DNA of 64,000 nucleotides from Gentiana macrophylla (GCA_026214975.1 CM047806.1:84615599-84679598); one strand, 5' to 3'. Shown: positions 45,265 to 57,959, numbered from the stretch's first letter. The notes: a model not told the origin generated them from the sequence alone. Numbers and translations are program-made.

Positions 45265-46150
45265 GCGTAAAGGAAGTGATCTTCCCACTTGATCACTATG
45301 TCATGAACCGGGAGGTGGAACCCACAATACCGTTCTTCTTTTATTGGGATGATACTTCATAAAGGTCCTTGAGCCATGGTTCCATTAATTTCCTATGAAG
45401 GTGAGTTGGATGGCTCGTATCTTTGAATATTCGTTGAAGAACCATGCGAGAAGGGCGTATCCGTTTGATAATGGATAGTGAGCCAAGAGTGTCTAGCCAA
45501 AGACACTAAAGAGAGGCGCTTGTTGGGAGGCAACCCAATATTAAGAAAAGTTTTTGCTATTATTATTTTATTATAGTTTTGTTTGTGTCGAATAAATAAC
45601 GAAAGATAGTTTTCTTCTCGTTGTAGTAGTTTTGTTTTGTTTTGTTTTGTCTTGGGTTTTGGTGTCGGTTTCTGTGGTTAGGTAACTTGCATTTTCGTAA
45701 TTTGAAAAATCAATGTGTTTCCTTCCTCCTGCCGATGTTACATTTGTGCACTACTTTTCACATAGATTCGGTTATTATCAATTTTTTGCATTGCTTATGC
45801 TTTGTTCAATGATATTGCCTTGTCTATCATCTTTTGTTCCCCTATCCCCGAGGTACGTTTTGTTTTGTTTTTCAAGTGTGCAGGATATTTTAGATAGCAA
45901 TTGTGAGCTTTTAAACGATGTCAGTTTTCCGGTGGATGGTCCACAGTCTACTGATTTCTTCAAGCGTTTCTGGATCTGACTCGCGACCACTTCCAGAATT
46001 GCCAAATTCGAACTACAATCAGCTAAGTTTTTCTTATTCTGCACAACATGAGGACATGTTGTTATTTAAGTGTGGGGGAGTAAGGGATTGGTTGTTTGTA
46101 CCTACAAAATGTGCTTAATTTATTATGCTTATCACCATTCTTCAAAAATT

Positions 46151-46192
<42 letters not shown>

Positions 46193-47135
46193 ATCCGTCC
46201 CGAGCATGAGTTTATTTTGGCTTACTTACTTGTTATATTCTCATACTTGTGATCAGTTGACTAGTATTTTAGCATAGACCTTTGATAAATAAGCCTTTAC
46301 TCGAATTCTTTTCACGTAAGCCTCTTCGATGTGGTGAACTTAGGAAGCGTACCCATTTAAACCGATGATGTTTGATTCGGTTATCGAGACCGTTAAGCTT
46401 AGTGCTAATGTCATGGAAATTGTAATATATGCGTAGTTGGAATTGAAGTAGGAAGTATCGTGAATATACGAAGCTTTGAATGTGATAAGTGAAACGTAAC
46501 TGCATCTTTGTGAAAAAGTTGTTTTAAAAAATTGAAATTGGGTGTGTCGGAAGCTGGTCAATGATTGGAGTGAGGTAGGGCGTATCTCGAATGTCCTATA
46601 CCACTATGATGACCAAAAGCTCACGACAGTCAGAAGAAGCTGCCTTATGATTTGAGTGAGGTAGGGTATATCCCGAATGTCCTATTCTTCTATGACGGGC
46701 AAGAGCTCATTCTGATGTGCGTTTATATGTGAAGGATAATTAAATCAACTTACATAAGGAATTTGGTATGAATAAGTGAAAGACTTAGTTATCGCCTACC
46801 TTATCCTCAGTATAGGCCAAGGTATATGTTGTAGGGAATATCCTCTGGGTACAACTGAAAAGATTTTGAAAACACATGTATTACTCTAGTCATGACGTGA
46901 GTAGTTTTGTAGGGCGTATGTATAGTCAGGGTAATTCATTATATGTCTTAAATGGGTATTTGTTGGTTAGCTTGAATTTAATTGTCAAGTGTGGAATTGG
47001 TGGAAATTGAAGAAGGCTTTGCACACACTACACATTCGAGTAATTGTTTATTACATGGGATGTATGTTTTTGATGCTAGTCGACCGGTTTTGATTTGATA
47101 TATGTTTTACATGGGATGTATGTTTTGATTTGAGT
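45265..47135 (+). other. 3' non-coding region of the Athila-like element
   Basis: It contains GCTTGTTGGGAGGCAACCCA (about 45,518), a phrase found after the last gene of many Athila elements. It also has a block (45,800-46,090) homologous to 52,170-52,440 in the next element, ending TTAAGTGTGGGGGA. A run of about 40 A's lies at 46,152-46,191. An 86-bp imperfect duplication (GAGTGAGGTAGGGCGTAT) lies near 46,568 and 46,654. Confidence 0.7.
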
Positions 47136-48340
47136 TGTTAACGGTGATTTTTATGATTTATATGACTTTATTCCGTAGCAATTTCCTTTGTGTTTTATTA
47201 CTTTTTATAGAAAAGTAAGTGTTTAAGTGAAATATTGCAAGAATGCGTATAGAAATGATTTAAGTGCAAACTCGAGCTTATTACGTGGTTTTATTAGTGA
47301 TTTTCTAGTTATCTATACGGTATTACATTTTGCACATTTCTATCATCTTGTAGAGTACGCTTGCATGTTATGGAGGAAACTAAAAAGATTTCCAATGAAG
47401 ATTAAATAGAAAGGAAAGATGCGAGTTGAAGATGGAATGAAGAGATTTATGCAAAGCGAATGAGCGTTTGTCCCGTCCACTACGGACGGATAATCGAGGA
47501 ATGGACGGGCGTCGGAAGAGTAATTCAATTGAGGGTATCGATGTATTTCAGTGGACGAGCGTCCAAATTTACATAGGACGGGCGTCTGATCAGACTCGGC
47601 CCGACTCGAAGAAGTTCATACAAGCTGGACGGGCGTCCAGTACCTCAAACGGGTGTCCAGTCCGCCGCCTCAGCTAAACCGACTTAAAAACCTATTTATA
47701 GTCGCGTTTTCTGAACCCTAAAAGATATACAATTCCACCCCTGGCGCCAGGCCCTTGAAGCGACTTTCTTGCTTCCTCTCTTGCTACCATAAACATAGTT
47801 TCATCTACTTTTTATTTATATACCAACGATGAGTAGAGGCTAGGCGATTTGAACGAGCTTTGTGAAGCCATCTCTGCAACATCTTGATTTCTTCTTTGGG
47901 ATTGTTTTGTGAGTTTTAAATAAAGTTTGTTTCTTTATTATGTTCATATTGTTATGCAATTTAAATCGAGAGATGGTTGCGATTTGATGTTTAACGTTTG
48001 ATGAGAATCGTTGTTAGACTTAGATCACCGTAGTAAAGATTAGATTTTTAACCTAAAAATAACGAGAGTTGTTAGGTTAATTTCTAGGTTGCTAGAATGA
48101 GAAATCTTACACCTTTGTTATGGAAGCGTTAATCTTTAAGATCGAGAGATGAGAGATTAATAGGCGAATTATCTAAGAGATTAGAAATTCATACTTTTGA
48201 TAGGTGAACCACAATCTTCATTAAATCTTCACTAAACAATCTAGAGAGGAAGTTGAGGGTTGTGAGATCGGTGGATCAATGCTTGTTCGTTTTCAATTTA
48301 TTTGTTATCACCTTAGTAATTTTATTATCTTTTATTATCT
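47136..48340 (+). repeat. Truncated 3' LTR of the Athila-like element
   Basis: It matches the 5' LTR from TGTTAACGG to TTTTATTATC, with scattered substitutions. The last ~290 bp of the LTR are missing; sequence changes to pol at about 48,340. Confidence 0.85.
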
Positions 48341-51300
48341 TTAGAGCCCTTATGATAAGCTTGGAGATCTAGAGCTTAAGGGAGATAAATTAAGACCAAG
48401 TGTGGAGGAGCCACCGTCAGATTTAGTGTTGAAACCCTTGCCTCAACACTTGAAATACATTTTTCTGAGGGACGGTGATAAGCTCCCTTTGATCATTTCA
48501 TCTAAGTTAGAACCGAAGGAGGAAGAAAAGCTTATCAAAGTCTTTGCAAGATAATAATATCCTCGCTTTGGTTGGCAAGTGGGAGATATCAAGGGATAAG
48601 CCACGATATCTGTATGCACAAGATCGGGGTGTTGAGGATCGAAGAAGGTGCGGCGACCTCGAGAGAAGGCTAAACCCTCACACGCAGGAAATCGTTAAGA
48701 AGGAAATCATCAAATTGCTTGACATGGGTATCATCTACCCAATAGCCGATAGTGAATGGGTGAGCCCCACTCAGGTGGTGCCAAAGAAAGGAGGGATTAC
48801 TATTGAAAAGAATGAAAAGGGGAAGAGATTGCCTTACGACAAGTCACTTTGGTTATAGAATTTGCATCGACTACAGAAGACTAAATGAGGTAACTTTAAA
48901 AGAGGCCACTTTCCTTGCCATTCATTGACCAACTCCTTGAGAGGCTTAGTGGCAAGCAATTTTATTGTTTTTGGATGGCTATTGCGGATACTTCAGGATA
49001 GCTATCGACCCTCTTGATCAAGAAAAGACTACCTTCACCGCCCTCCCGGTACCTTCGCTTACAAAGGATGCCATTTGGTCTTTGTAACGCACCGGCTACA
49101 TTTCAAAGATGTATCTTTGGCTATCTTCAATGGTTTTAGTGGAGAAGGTGATGGAGATTTTTATGGATGACTTCTCGTGTTCGGGGCAGTTTCGACCACT
49201 TGTTTACACAATCTTGATAAAGTTACGTCGGTGCATAGAGAAGGACTTAGTCTTAAATTGGGAGAAGTGCCACCTAATGGTGGAAGAAGGAATTGTTCTT
49301 GGACACAAGGTGTCCAAGGAAGGTATAGAGGTTGACAAAGCAAAGGTAAAAGCTATTGAAAAATGACATACCCCAAAAGCGTAAGAGAAGTAAGAGGATT
49401 CTTGGGTCATGTCGGATTATAGGCGGTTCATTAAAGACTTTTCTAAGATAGCCAAGCCTTTGTCAACTCTCTAAGAGAGGATGTGAAATTTGTTTTCACC
49501 CACGAGTGTGAAAGAGCTTTTAAAGAATTAAAAGACAAGTTGATTACCTCGCCAATTCTTATAGCACCATTTGGAAAGCTCCTTCGAGCTTATGTGTGAT
49601 GCTTCTAATTATGCGATCGGAGCGGTGCTAGGTCGAGAGAAGTGGGACGGAGGTTCCAACCTATCTACTACGCTAGTCACACTTTAAACCAGCCACAAGT
49701 AAATTATGCAACAAGCGAGAAGGAGTTGTTGGCGATGAGTTTACGCCATGGATAAATTTAGAAGCTATTTTCTTGGGTCGGAGGTTACGGTTTGGATGAG
49801 ACCATTACGCATTAAAGTATCTGTTGAGCAAGGTGATGCCAAGCCTCGTTTGTTGAGATGGATCTTGATTTTACAAGAGTTTGATGTTCATATCCGGGAC
49901 AAGAAGGGTAGCGAGAATGTGGTAGGCGATCACATGTCTCGGGTGACCGATGATCCTCGAGTGAGAGTCGAGATGAGATTGGAATTGATTTTCCAACCGA
50001 GCAACTCATGACCATTGATGTGTGCGAGGTTGCTCCTGCCCGTCTTGGGAAAAGGTTCTCCTTGGTTTGCACCCTTTGCAAAATTCTTGAGCGCGAATAT
50101 CCGGACCACGACGACATATCAGCAAAAGAAGAAATTCTTTTCGGATTTGAACTATTATGTGTGGGACGACCCTATTCTCTTCAAGCGTTGTAAGGATGGA
50201 TTACTCCGTAGGTGTGTCCACGAGTTGAGCGAGAGGACATTATGGAGCAATGCCATGACGGACTGTGGGAGGTCACTATGAAGTAGAGGAAGGCTAGCTG
50301 CGAAGATTTTTGATCCGGTTTCTACCGGCCGACAATTTTTAAGGATCTGAGAGATTTTTGTAAAAGGGTGTGACCGGTGCCAGCGCACCGGTAAACTTTC
50401 TCGGCGAATGGACATGCCCCTCCACCCCATTCAAGAATGCGAGGTTTTCGACGTATGGGGTATTGACTTCATGGGACCGTTTCCATCCTCGTATGGGAAC
50501 AAGTACATTCAGTGCAGTAATCGACTACGTGTCAAAGTGGGTAGAGGCAATAGCAACATCGCGGAGCGACCACAAGGTGGTCAAGAACTTTCGAGGAAAA
50601 ATATTTTTACGGTTTGGTGTCCACGAGCTCTCATCGGTGGCGAGGAACTCACTTACGCAATACTCCATTAGAAAGATTTTAGAACGATATGGGGTAAAAC
50701 ACAAAAAGCGCTACCCTTATCACCCTCAGACGAGTGGACAAGTTGAAGTAAGTAAACCAAGCACGAAAAGCATTCTTGAGAAGGCGGTGAACTCTCATGG
50801 GACGGATGGAGTCAAAAACTAGATGATGTACTCACGGGCCTACTGGGGCGACTTTCAAAACTCCTATTGGCACGTCTCCGTTTGAGATGGTTTATGGTAA
50901 GGCGCCACACGCCAATCGAGCTTGAGCACGCAGAGCATTCGGGCTATTAAATTCTTAATTTCGATAGCGATTATGCAGAGAAAGCGATTGTTGCGATTGC
51001 GAGAGCTTGATGAGTTCGGACTCCAGCCTACGAGCTCAAGAATCAATAAGGAGAGGACTAAGCTTCTTCACGACAAGAAAATCAAGCATAGAGAATTCAA
51101 AGCGGGCGAATGGGTTTTACTATATAATACCAGGTTACATCTGTTTCTGGTAAGCTACGCACCCGTTAGTGCCGGCCTTTTCAAATCTCTCGAGGTTTTC
51201 CTGAGTGGAGGCGATCGAATTGAAAAATAAGCGAGGGTGAGTTGTTGAGTAAATGGTCATCGTTTGAAACACTATATTGGTCAACAAAAGGAACGACCGG
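48341..51300 (+). pseudogene. Athila-like pol relic: protease end, reverse transcriptase, RNase H, integrase
   Basis: In order, across many frameshifts: PSVEEPPSDLVLKPLPQHLK (protease-RT linker), YPIADSEWVSPTQVVPKKGG, RICIDYRRLNE, EIFMDDFS (catalytic YxDD-type motif, 49,156 onward), LVLNWEKCHLMVEEGIVLGH, LMCDASNYAIGAVLG, NYATSEKELLA, RDKKGSENVVGDHMSRV; then integrase with [39 protein letters not shown] and YPYHPQTSGQVEVS. This order and wording are those of Athila-lineage Ty3/gypsy pol. It is inactive as it stands. Gag and the start of the protease are missing because the junction at 48,340 replaces them. Confidence 0.85.
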
Positions 51301-53647
51301 TGGTTTTCCATCTAAAAGGCGTCCACTAGTCAAGATAGCTCCGATTCTTCGGCTTTGATGATTTACATCTCTCGTGACTTCTTTGATGATGTTGTGATTC
51401 TTGATGATACACCTCGGTTTGTGGGCCCGAAATCTAAAAGAAGAAGAGAAGAATCATAGGAACTAAGTGGATCTGAAGTTTCTTGATATGGCCAATACAT
51501 TGGCGAGACTTTGTTTTGTGGGATCCATACTATTGACCCCAAGGAAATCAAGAATGATTCGGAAAGAGGCCTCATTGGCGACCGGGTTGAAAATTTTTGG
51601 GTTGTCGAGCAAACGACATTAACCAAAAGCGCTACCGGGAGGCAACCCATTTTAAAAAAACAAAACAAAAACAAAAAACTCTACATTTTGGATGATACTT
51701 TACTCATACTTTGGATAATAGTTTTCTAATACTTGGATTGATTTTCATTTTGTTTCGCCAAGTCTCGGGATGAATGTTTGAATGTCATTAAAGAGGAGCG
51801 ATTAGGTGGTTATCCGAAAATCCCGAGATATAGCAAAGATAAAATTCAAATACATCATTTCTTAGATTTAGGTTGTTAGAACAATTTGAAATAACCTTGA
51901 GGATCTGGGTATAAAAGACTCATAGTTAATACTTTGTCACATATTTCATATCATGATCTAATACATTTTAAATTTTCAAATAATGTGTGACATGTATTAG
52001 TTCAACTACTATGAAACTAAGGGAATAGGAAATTCAAAGCTAACCCGAGTTGACATTTTATTGTCTAGTCGAGCTCCGACTATAATTAAGCCCTCTTAGG
52101 ACGGTAAACCTAGATATCTTTTCTTTTTGTGTGTAGTTTATTTCTGTTTTGTTTCTCTAGTTGTTGCTAATGTTTAGATGATATTGCCTTGTCTATCATC
52201 TTTTGTGCCCCTATCCCCGAGTGCGTCTTGTTTTTCCATCTTTGTGCGGGATATTTGCGATAGCGATTGTGAGCTTTTAGATAAATCAGTTTACGGTGGA
52301 TGGTCCACGATCTCACTTTCATCAAGCATTTACGGATCGATTATGACCACTTCCGAATTGCCACCTTGAATTACAACCGGCTAAGTATTTCTTATTTTGC
52401 ACATCTTTGAGGACATCATGCAACTTAAGTGTGGGGAGGGTTATATATGTTGTCTTGGTTTTAAGCGTTTATATTATTTTTATATATATATGATTATGTG
52501 CATATTTTCATTTTATAACTACTATATTCCACTCATTATTCATCGAGGTCGATGTCAATTAAGTAAGTGGGGAGTAGAGTAAGTTATAAAATTTTGAAAA
52601 TATTAAAATTAACGCTATAATTAAAATAAGTATATTGATTGCTTAACACTTAGTTTTATTTTTCCTAAAGTAGAAATAAGATAGTATATAATTAATATAA
52701 TAAATTTAATATATTTTGATAGAATAAGTTTTAGTTAAGTAAAATAGATTAGATGTATTATGATTATATTATATATGTCGATTTTAGATTTTTATAAGAT
52801 CTTAAGTATATGTAACTATACATAAATATTATTGAGTATTGTTGATTTGAAATTAGACAGATATGCTTATATTTATAAGGAAATGTTAGAATAATTTTCT
52901 TTTGAAAAATAAGTATGAATATGGAATCGGACCAAGGATGACGATTTTGGCATAATAAAGTTAGATAGGTGCTAATATATTTGACCTCACCTCATGACAC
53001 TTGCAAAATAGTCGATTCAAGCAATGAGTTCGGATATGTTAGTATTCTATGAAAAAAAAACAAATCACCTCGAGTCCATTTGGATCACGCCCCAATTGGG
53101 AATGTGGTTTACCTTGGGACGGTATGGGTTTGAGTGATCTCGGGGTATTTGCCTCTAAAGTTTGGGAGAGTGTTATACTTTTTGAGGCGCGACGATTAAA
53201 AAAAAAATAATAAATAATATTGGGTTGTAATTTGATAAAAAAAGGTTTTTGAGATGAAAGTTAAGTACGTACGACCTATCTTCTTCTTTTGATAATTCTT
53301 TATTTTTCCTTTTGATCAAACACCGAGATCCACGATCGTTATACTAAGTCCTTGATTCCAATTATTTCATACGAGTTAAGATTAGAGAATAATTTTAATT
53401 TTTATTATATTTACTAAGTAAATTGTGTAGAATTTCATTTAAATGATATTTGATAAATAATTTATCTAAGTTATATACACTTTTATCTTATTAATTTCTA
53501 AGAAAGATATATTTAATATATTTATAATATTGAAATGATATTTTGTTAACTTGAAAGTTAATCTACCAAGCATATCATTTTATTGTAGTTTTTATATGTT
53601 ACGCTTATTTTTGCTCGGGACGAGCAAAAAAGCTAAGTGTGGGGAGT
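51301..53647 (+). other. 3' non-coding region of the second Athila-like element
   Basis: ACCGGGAGGCAACCCATTTT (about 51,636) and the block at 52,170-52,440 parallel the same region of the neighbouring element. The rest (52,450-53,600) is AT-rich without frames longer than about 60 codons. No env-like gene was recognised. Confidence 0.6.
53608..53646 (+). promoter_or_regulatory. Stem-loop and polypurine tract before the LTR
   Basis: TTTTTGCTCGGGACGAGCAAAAA forms a perfect stem with a GGA loop, followed by AGCTAAGTGTGGGGAG, the polypurine tract, and the LTR start at 53,648. The same arrangement recurs in Athila-type elements of other plants as I remember them. Confidence 0.6.
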
Positions 53648-55360
53648 TGTTTAGGGTGATTTTACATGATTTATAACGTTATATTTTATAACGATTTCCT
53701 CAATATTCGTATAATTTGTATAGAAATTAAGGGTTTAATCGAATTATTGAAGCAAATGAGTTTTAAAAGTGTTTAAGTGCAAATTTGTGTTGTTTATGTG
53801 GTTTCATTGATAAAAATCTTTGAATATGAGATGTTACATTTTGCACCGATGTTATCATAAATGTAGATGCGCTTGCATGTTAAATGAGGAGCTTAAGCGA
53901 AGATCGGATGAAGATTAAGAAGAAAGCTCGATTCGAATAAAGAAAGCTTGATTCGATTCGCCCAAACTTAGTGACCAAGGTTTTCAAAATATCACATGTA
54001 ACAATATGTTTTGAGGTCTAAAAGATGGATTTTGAAGAAGATCTGCGAGTTTACGAGTTAAGCGAATCAATTTTGTCCAACGCACTTCTACCGTAACCTG
54101 TTTTCGATGGAAATTTGACCCGATTTAGAGGCATTTTCAGGGAAGAGTTCTTGACGAAAGTTGTAGATACTAAAATGAGCTTTCCAACGCATTTTGAATC
54201 ATGTCAATCGGAGGTCTACAACTCAAGTTATGATTTTTTACCGAAGCTAGCTGGAATTACGGATGACAGGAGATAATTTTAGCTCACATGGTTGCATGTT
54301 ACTCCATGTGAAGACTAATGATGGCAATCATTCCTCCCCAACAAACTCCACATGCTTGTAACTAACTCTTGTATGACTCATCCCTTCACATGTTAAGTAA
54401 TCATCACCTCTCACATGCCTCCTAACAAACTTAGGATATTTAAGCATATTCCTTGATGCTTAGGCTATAAAACCCCCACCTTCACTTGTAATAGGCGCCT
54501 CCTTGGTCACTCTTGGCCAAGCTTTTACTTTTCCGTCTTTTATGTAAATACTCTGTAGGCGTTATGCCGAGAATAAATTAGAATAGTAATCTTGTTGTAA
54601 TCTGGAGCTACGGCCACGATTCTGAAATCATAATCGAGGATGATTGGCTAAGGACTCAGGCTAGAACCACCATTGTGAAGCTACCATCACACGAATAAAC
54701 AAGGATTTCGTTTTCATTTGTTCTAGTAAGCTTTCTTGTTCTTCCTTCATGTTTACTTTGTCTATGTGCAATGTGTATGAACTATATGTGTGTTGCATGC
54801 TAATCGGATTTAGATATGAAAGTTGATGAATTAAGTAGATTACCGTGAAGGAGGGTGATGATATTCTTCCAACATCGTAAGTTGAGAGAGAATATTGTTA
54901 GATTAGGATTTTATATCCATATCTTTGATCCGTAAATGCTTTAGTTGTACCGAGAATGGTGAACTAATTAAAGCGATGAACCGAAAGGAAAATGCCTCTT
55001 TATGAATAATAATCAAGACTTACGAATGAATGTGTGTCTTTCTTGTTAATTTCGGTGGGGTGGTGGATCAGCGGTGTGTTCTAGTTGTTTTAATCTTTCT
55101 CTAAACAAATTTTCACGTATCGTCTTTCTTTTCACTTTTGCAACCTTTATTTTATTTCTAGTTTTCAAGATCATAATCATCACTAAAAGAAATCGAAGCG
55201 AAAAGTTATTTTCATACAAGTCCTGCGGATCGACCGGTTTCACCACTAGGCGCAAGCTTTTGCACTTAAGTGACGTCGGTTTTTAAATAAATTTTAGAAC
55301 CTGTTTTTAACGCGAACAAGTTTTATAGGTAGTAGAGCCTTAAGACTTTTCGGCGTAACA
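53648..55360 (+). mobile_element. Athila-like LTR, related to but distinct from that at 42,591
   Basis: It starts TGTTTAGGGTGATTTTACAT and ends GGCGTAACA, 1.7 kb, with a TATA box (GCTATAAAACC, about 54,464). It shares the general layout and phrases such as GTGTTTAAGTGCAAA and CATTTTGCAC with the LTR at 42,591, but is clearly a different subfamily. It has a polypurine tract on its left and a primer site on its right, so it joins two internal regions. Confidence 0.75.
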
Positions 55361-55365
55361 AGTTT

Positions 55366-55386
55366 TAGGCGCCGTTGCAGGGGACT
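55366..55386 (+). promoter_or_regulatory. Primer-binding site, tRNA-Asp type, diverged
   Basis: TAGGCGCCGTTGCAGGGGAC follows the LTR end by five bases and differs by two or three bases from the canonical Athila primer site. Confidence 0.7.
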
Positions 55387-55669
55387 TGCACGGAAAGTTT
55401 TCTTTTCGGTTTTGTTGTCAACTAAGTTATCTGTTTCGTTTTTTTAATAAATTAAAAAAAAAAAAATCTCGGTAATTACGAGAGAGAAAAAAATTTCTTT
55501 TCGTTACGTTTACACATTCGTATTAGTTTTATAGTATTATGTTTACATTACATTTATTCGCACTGTTTGAGCTTTGTTTTAGTATAGTTTTTAATTCTAA
55601 AAAAATTTAAAAAATTTTAGGTAAACCGAGTGGATTCGGTAATTACGAGAGAAAAAAGAGAGAAAAGAA

Positions 55670-56340
55670 CCAAGGAACACGTTTCAATCATTGAGGTTGG
55701 GTGATGGATTTTCGATGAATCCGCTCTGCGGAAGCATAAAGATAAAATCGAAACCTCGTGATTTAGGTGTTGGTTTCCAAGCGTAGTTTATGCAAACTCG
55801 AACTCACGGGGACCACTTTTGTATAATCCGGAGATAGAAGCGAACCATCGCTCGACCAAAGCGACGTTGGGCTCGGATCAGCTGAGCGAGATAGGCGAGG
55901 CAGCGGAAGGAAACAATACGGAAGGATACGTTGTTGAGAAGCTCAAGGAGGAGCCCAGGTTGAGGAAATGGCGGATCAACGGACATTGGCGAGACTTTGC
56001 CATGCCTTCTATTGTGAAAGTTAATCTGCGGTCGTAATTCTGAAATCACGGTGAGAATTTGAACTCAAAACTTCTTTAATCAATCTGTGAGAGGTTCCAC
56101 ATTCCATGGATTTTCCACTTTGAGGACCATACGATCACATTCACTCATTTCTAGAATCGTGCGGGACTATTTTTAATCAAAGGGTCATTGAGGGCGCCAC
56201 GAAAATGAAACTCTTTCCTTTCTCTTTTGAAGGGAGAAGCAAAAGAATGGTATAAATCTTTACGGTCGAATCCATTACTTCGTGGGAGGAGTTGGAGAAA
56301 GAATTCTTGAGCAGTACTTTCCAAAAAAAAAAAAAGGAGT
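55670..56340 (+). pseudogene. Athila-like gag relic
   Basis: After a leader, plus-strand frames carry a Glu-rich segment (55,819-56,037), then a stretch with HIPWIFHFEDHTITF and, shifting frame, LFPFSFEGRSKRMV / AKEWYKSL and TSWEELEKEFLSSTF. The last parts match the conserved core of the plant retrotransposon gag domain (AxxWxxSLPxxSIxTWxxLxxxFxxxYF). It stops at a poly-A run (56,322-56,334), where sequence of different character begins. Confidence 0.6.
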
Positions 56341-56344
56341 TATT

Positions 56345-57148
56345 ATTATGCGTCGGGCCAGGGGGCGTATATATACATCGGTGGTTGGACACACCGGCAT
56401 GCCGTGGCAAATACACATATTGGAGATCATCCAAGAAAATGGCATTACCAGACCGACATCCATCGACCCAGGCGAACTTGATGCGCCTCTGGTGAATCAG
56501 GCGACCAGGTTAATTGGCACGTCCGGCAATGAAAGGCGTGGAGAAGCGACGCCTCGTCTTGATGACCACCTTATAATCGGGCATACAAAAACCCGAGTAT
56601 TCAAGAAAGCGTTTCCACTCCTCTCCGGTCGGCCGAGCATATGGACTCGACCTCCGTGTTATCCGCCCACTCGTGCCCGCGGCGAGACTCAAAAGCCATG
56701 GCAAGAGTGCCAAAATAGTTTATCGGATCCTCGAGGTCCCAAAAGGTCGTCGTAATCCTCGGCCCGGATTAGGAGGCCATAAAACTTCGTTGATAATGGC
56801 CGGAGTAAAGTTCACCGTCACTCACGAACAACAACGGTGGTGGTATCCTCGACATCATTATCCGCCGCCGAGCGGAATAGAATTCACGAACCAATGTCGA
56901 GGTTATACTCCCCATTTGGGAGCCATGAATCTCTCCGACCATTGGCGAGAATTCTAACCCGGTGGCACTGGACAATACGATCTTGATCCGGTCCCTCTGC
57001 AATGCATAGGGGCAAATCTTGAAGTAATTATGGAAAAAACGTTTAGCCATGGGAAGCGGTCAGGCGGAAGCATATCGAAAGCCCCTAAATCAAAAGCGAG
57101 GGTTAGATATAGCGGACTCGGGATCGAACTCTCGGATGAAGAAGACAT
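56345..57148 (-). pseudogene. Putative plant transposon-associated protein, cassette 3
   Basis: On the minus strand a TATA box (CTATAAAAGC, 57,245-57,254) precedes a start at 57,148 (MSSSSESSIPSPL). With frame changes the product continues through FFHNYFKICPYAL, SITSTLVREFYSA, AADNDVEDTTTVV, VTVNFTPAIINEVLW, GEEWKRFLEYSGF and SMDVGLVMPFSW. The VREFYxA, later NFTPAxIN, and V-G-x-I/V pattern recalls the 'putative plant transposon protein' domain found in ORFs of Athila and Tat elements; this is by eye. It is antisense to the gag relic on its left. At least four frameshifts make it inactive as read. Confidence 0.45.
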
Positions 57149-57244
57149 AGTGAAATAATAAGAACACCTGAGTTTGAAGATATGATTTGAAAGGAAGAAA
57201 AGATTGCGAGAAAAATAGCAAAGAAAGGAGAAGGAGAGGCACTC

Positions 57245-57254
57245 GCTTTTATAG
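57245..57254 (-). promoter_or_regulatory. TATA box of cassette 3
   Basis: CTATAAAAGC on the minus strand, about 100 bases upstream of the start at 57,148, with a pyrimidine-rich leader between. Confidence 0.5.
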
Positions 57255-57337
57255 ATCGAGAAATCAAAAGGCGGGAAGACAAGGGGTCACGAGCGTTTGA
57301 ATTGAGGCGCCATTGCCAACATTAATGGGCCCGGCGT

Positions 57338-57900
57338 TTGAAAAAGCAGCGGTCATTGTCGCCGATTAAGTCAAAAACCGATTTCGACATCGAATTCGGC
57401 AAAGTAAAGTCCAGGCAGGCAAAACAAAAGCGATACAAGAAGGAAATTTTTCATACAAAGACCTACAAGGCCGATTATTTACAAGAAAAGCGAAAAGAAA
57501 ATCTAAACTCAATTAACCGAATCCGTCGGCGTGTCGAATCGTCTGGGTGAACTTCGACATTGTACGGGCGGCACAAAACATCGGCGAGAGAGGCGGGCAT
57601 CTCGGGAGAACCAGCGCACAAGTGCGAAATCGGCCTTAGGAAAGGATAGGCCTATGGAAGTGCATGCGGCGACAAATGTAATTATGGAGGCGGTAGATTA
57701 GCCGCCCTTGGTCGATGCTCACTTCCTCACCTCCTTCCGAGAATCGCATAAAGAAGATGCGATTCGGCCTCGAAGATCTCTTGGCGTCGAAAGAAGGAAA
57801 AACCACGGAATTAATAAACCTCTTCCCACTCCCAAGCGAGGCTGGGCATCTCGAAGCATAGCCTCGGGCAATGGATTCCAATCACGGGGATCAACCGCCT
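57338..57900. other. Spacer between minus-strand cassettes
   Basis: Short frames on both strands, none with a recognisable domain. GC content is higher than in the left half of the window. Confidence 0.35.
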
Positions 57901-57959
57901 AAGTCTTTGCGGCCCGTAAATCGCGCTTCTCACATCTTCGCCAGGCACCAAGCCGTCTC

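Larger units (their letters stand above)
42591..48340 (+). mobile_element. Non-autonomous Athila-like Ty3/gypsy element
   Basis: It consists of a 5' LTR (42,591-44,043), a tRNA-Asp primer site, a double zinc-knuckle frame, the typical Athila 3' non-coding region, and a 3' LTR (47,136 to about 48,340) lacking its last ~290 bp. No capsid, protease, reverse transcriptase or integrase lies between the LTRs. The 3' LTR is fused to the pol of another element at 48,340. Confidence 0.8.

Noticed and set aside
56282..56755. 157-codon plus-strand frame
   Set aside because: Only its first few residues overlap the gag relic; the rest is antisense to minus-strand cassette 3.
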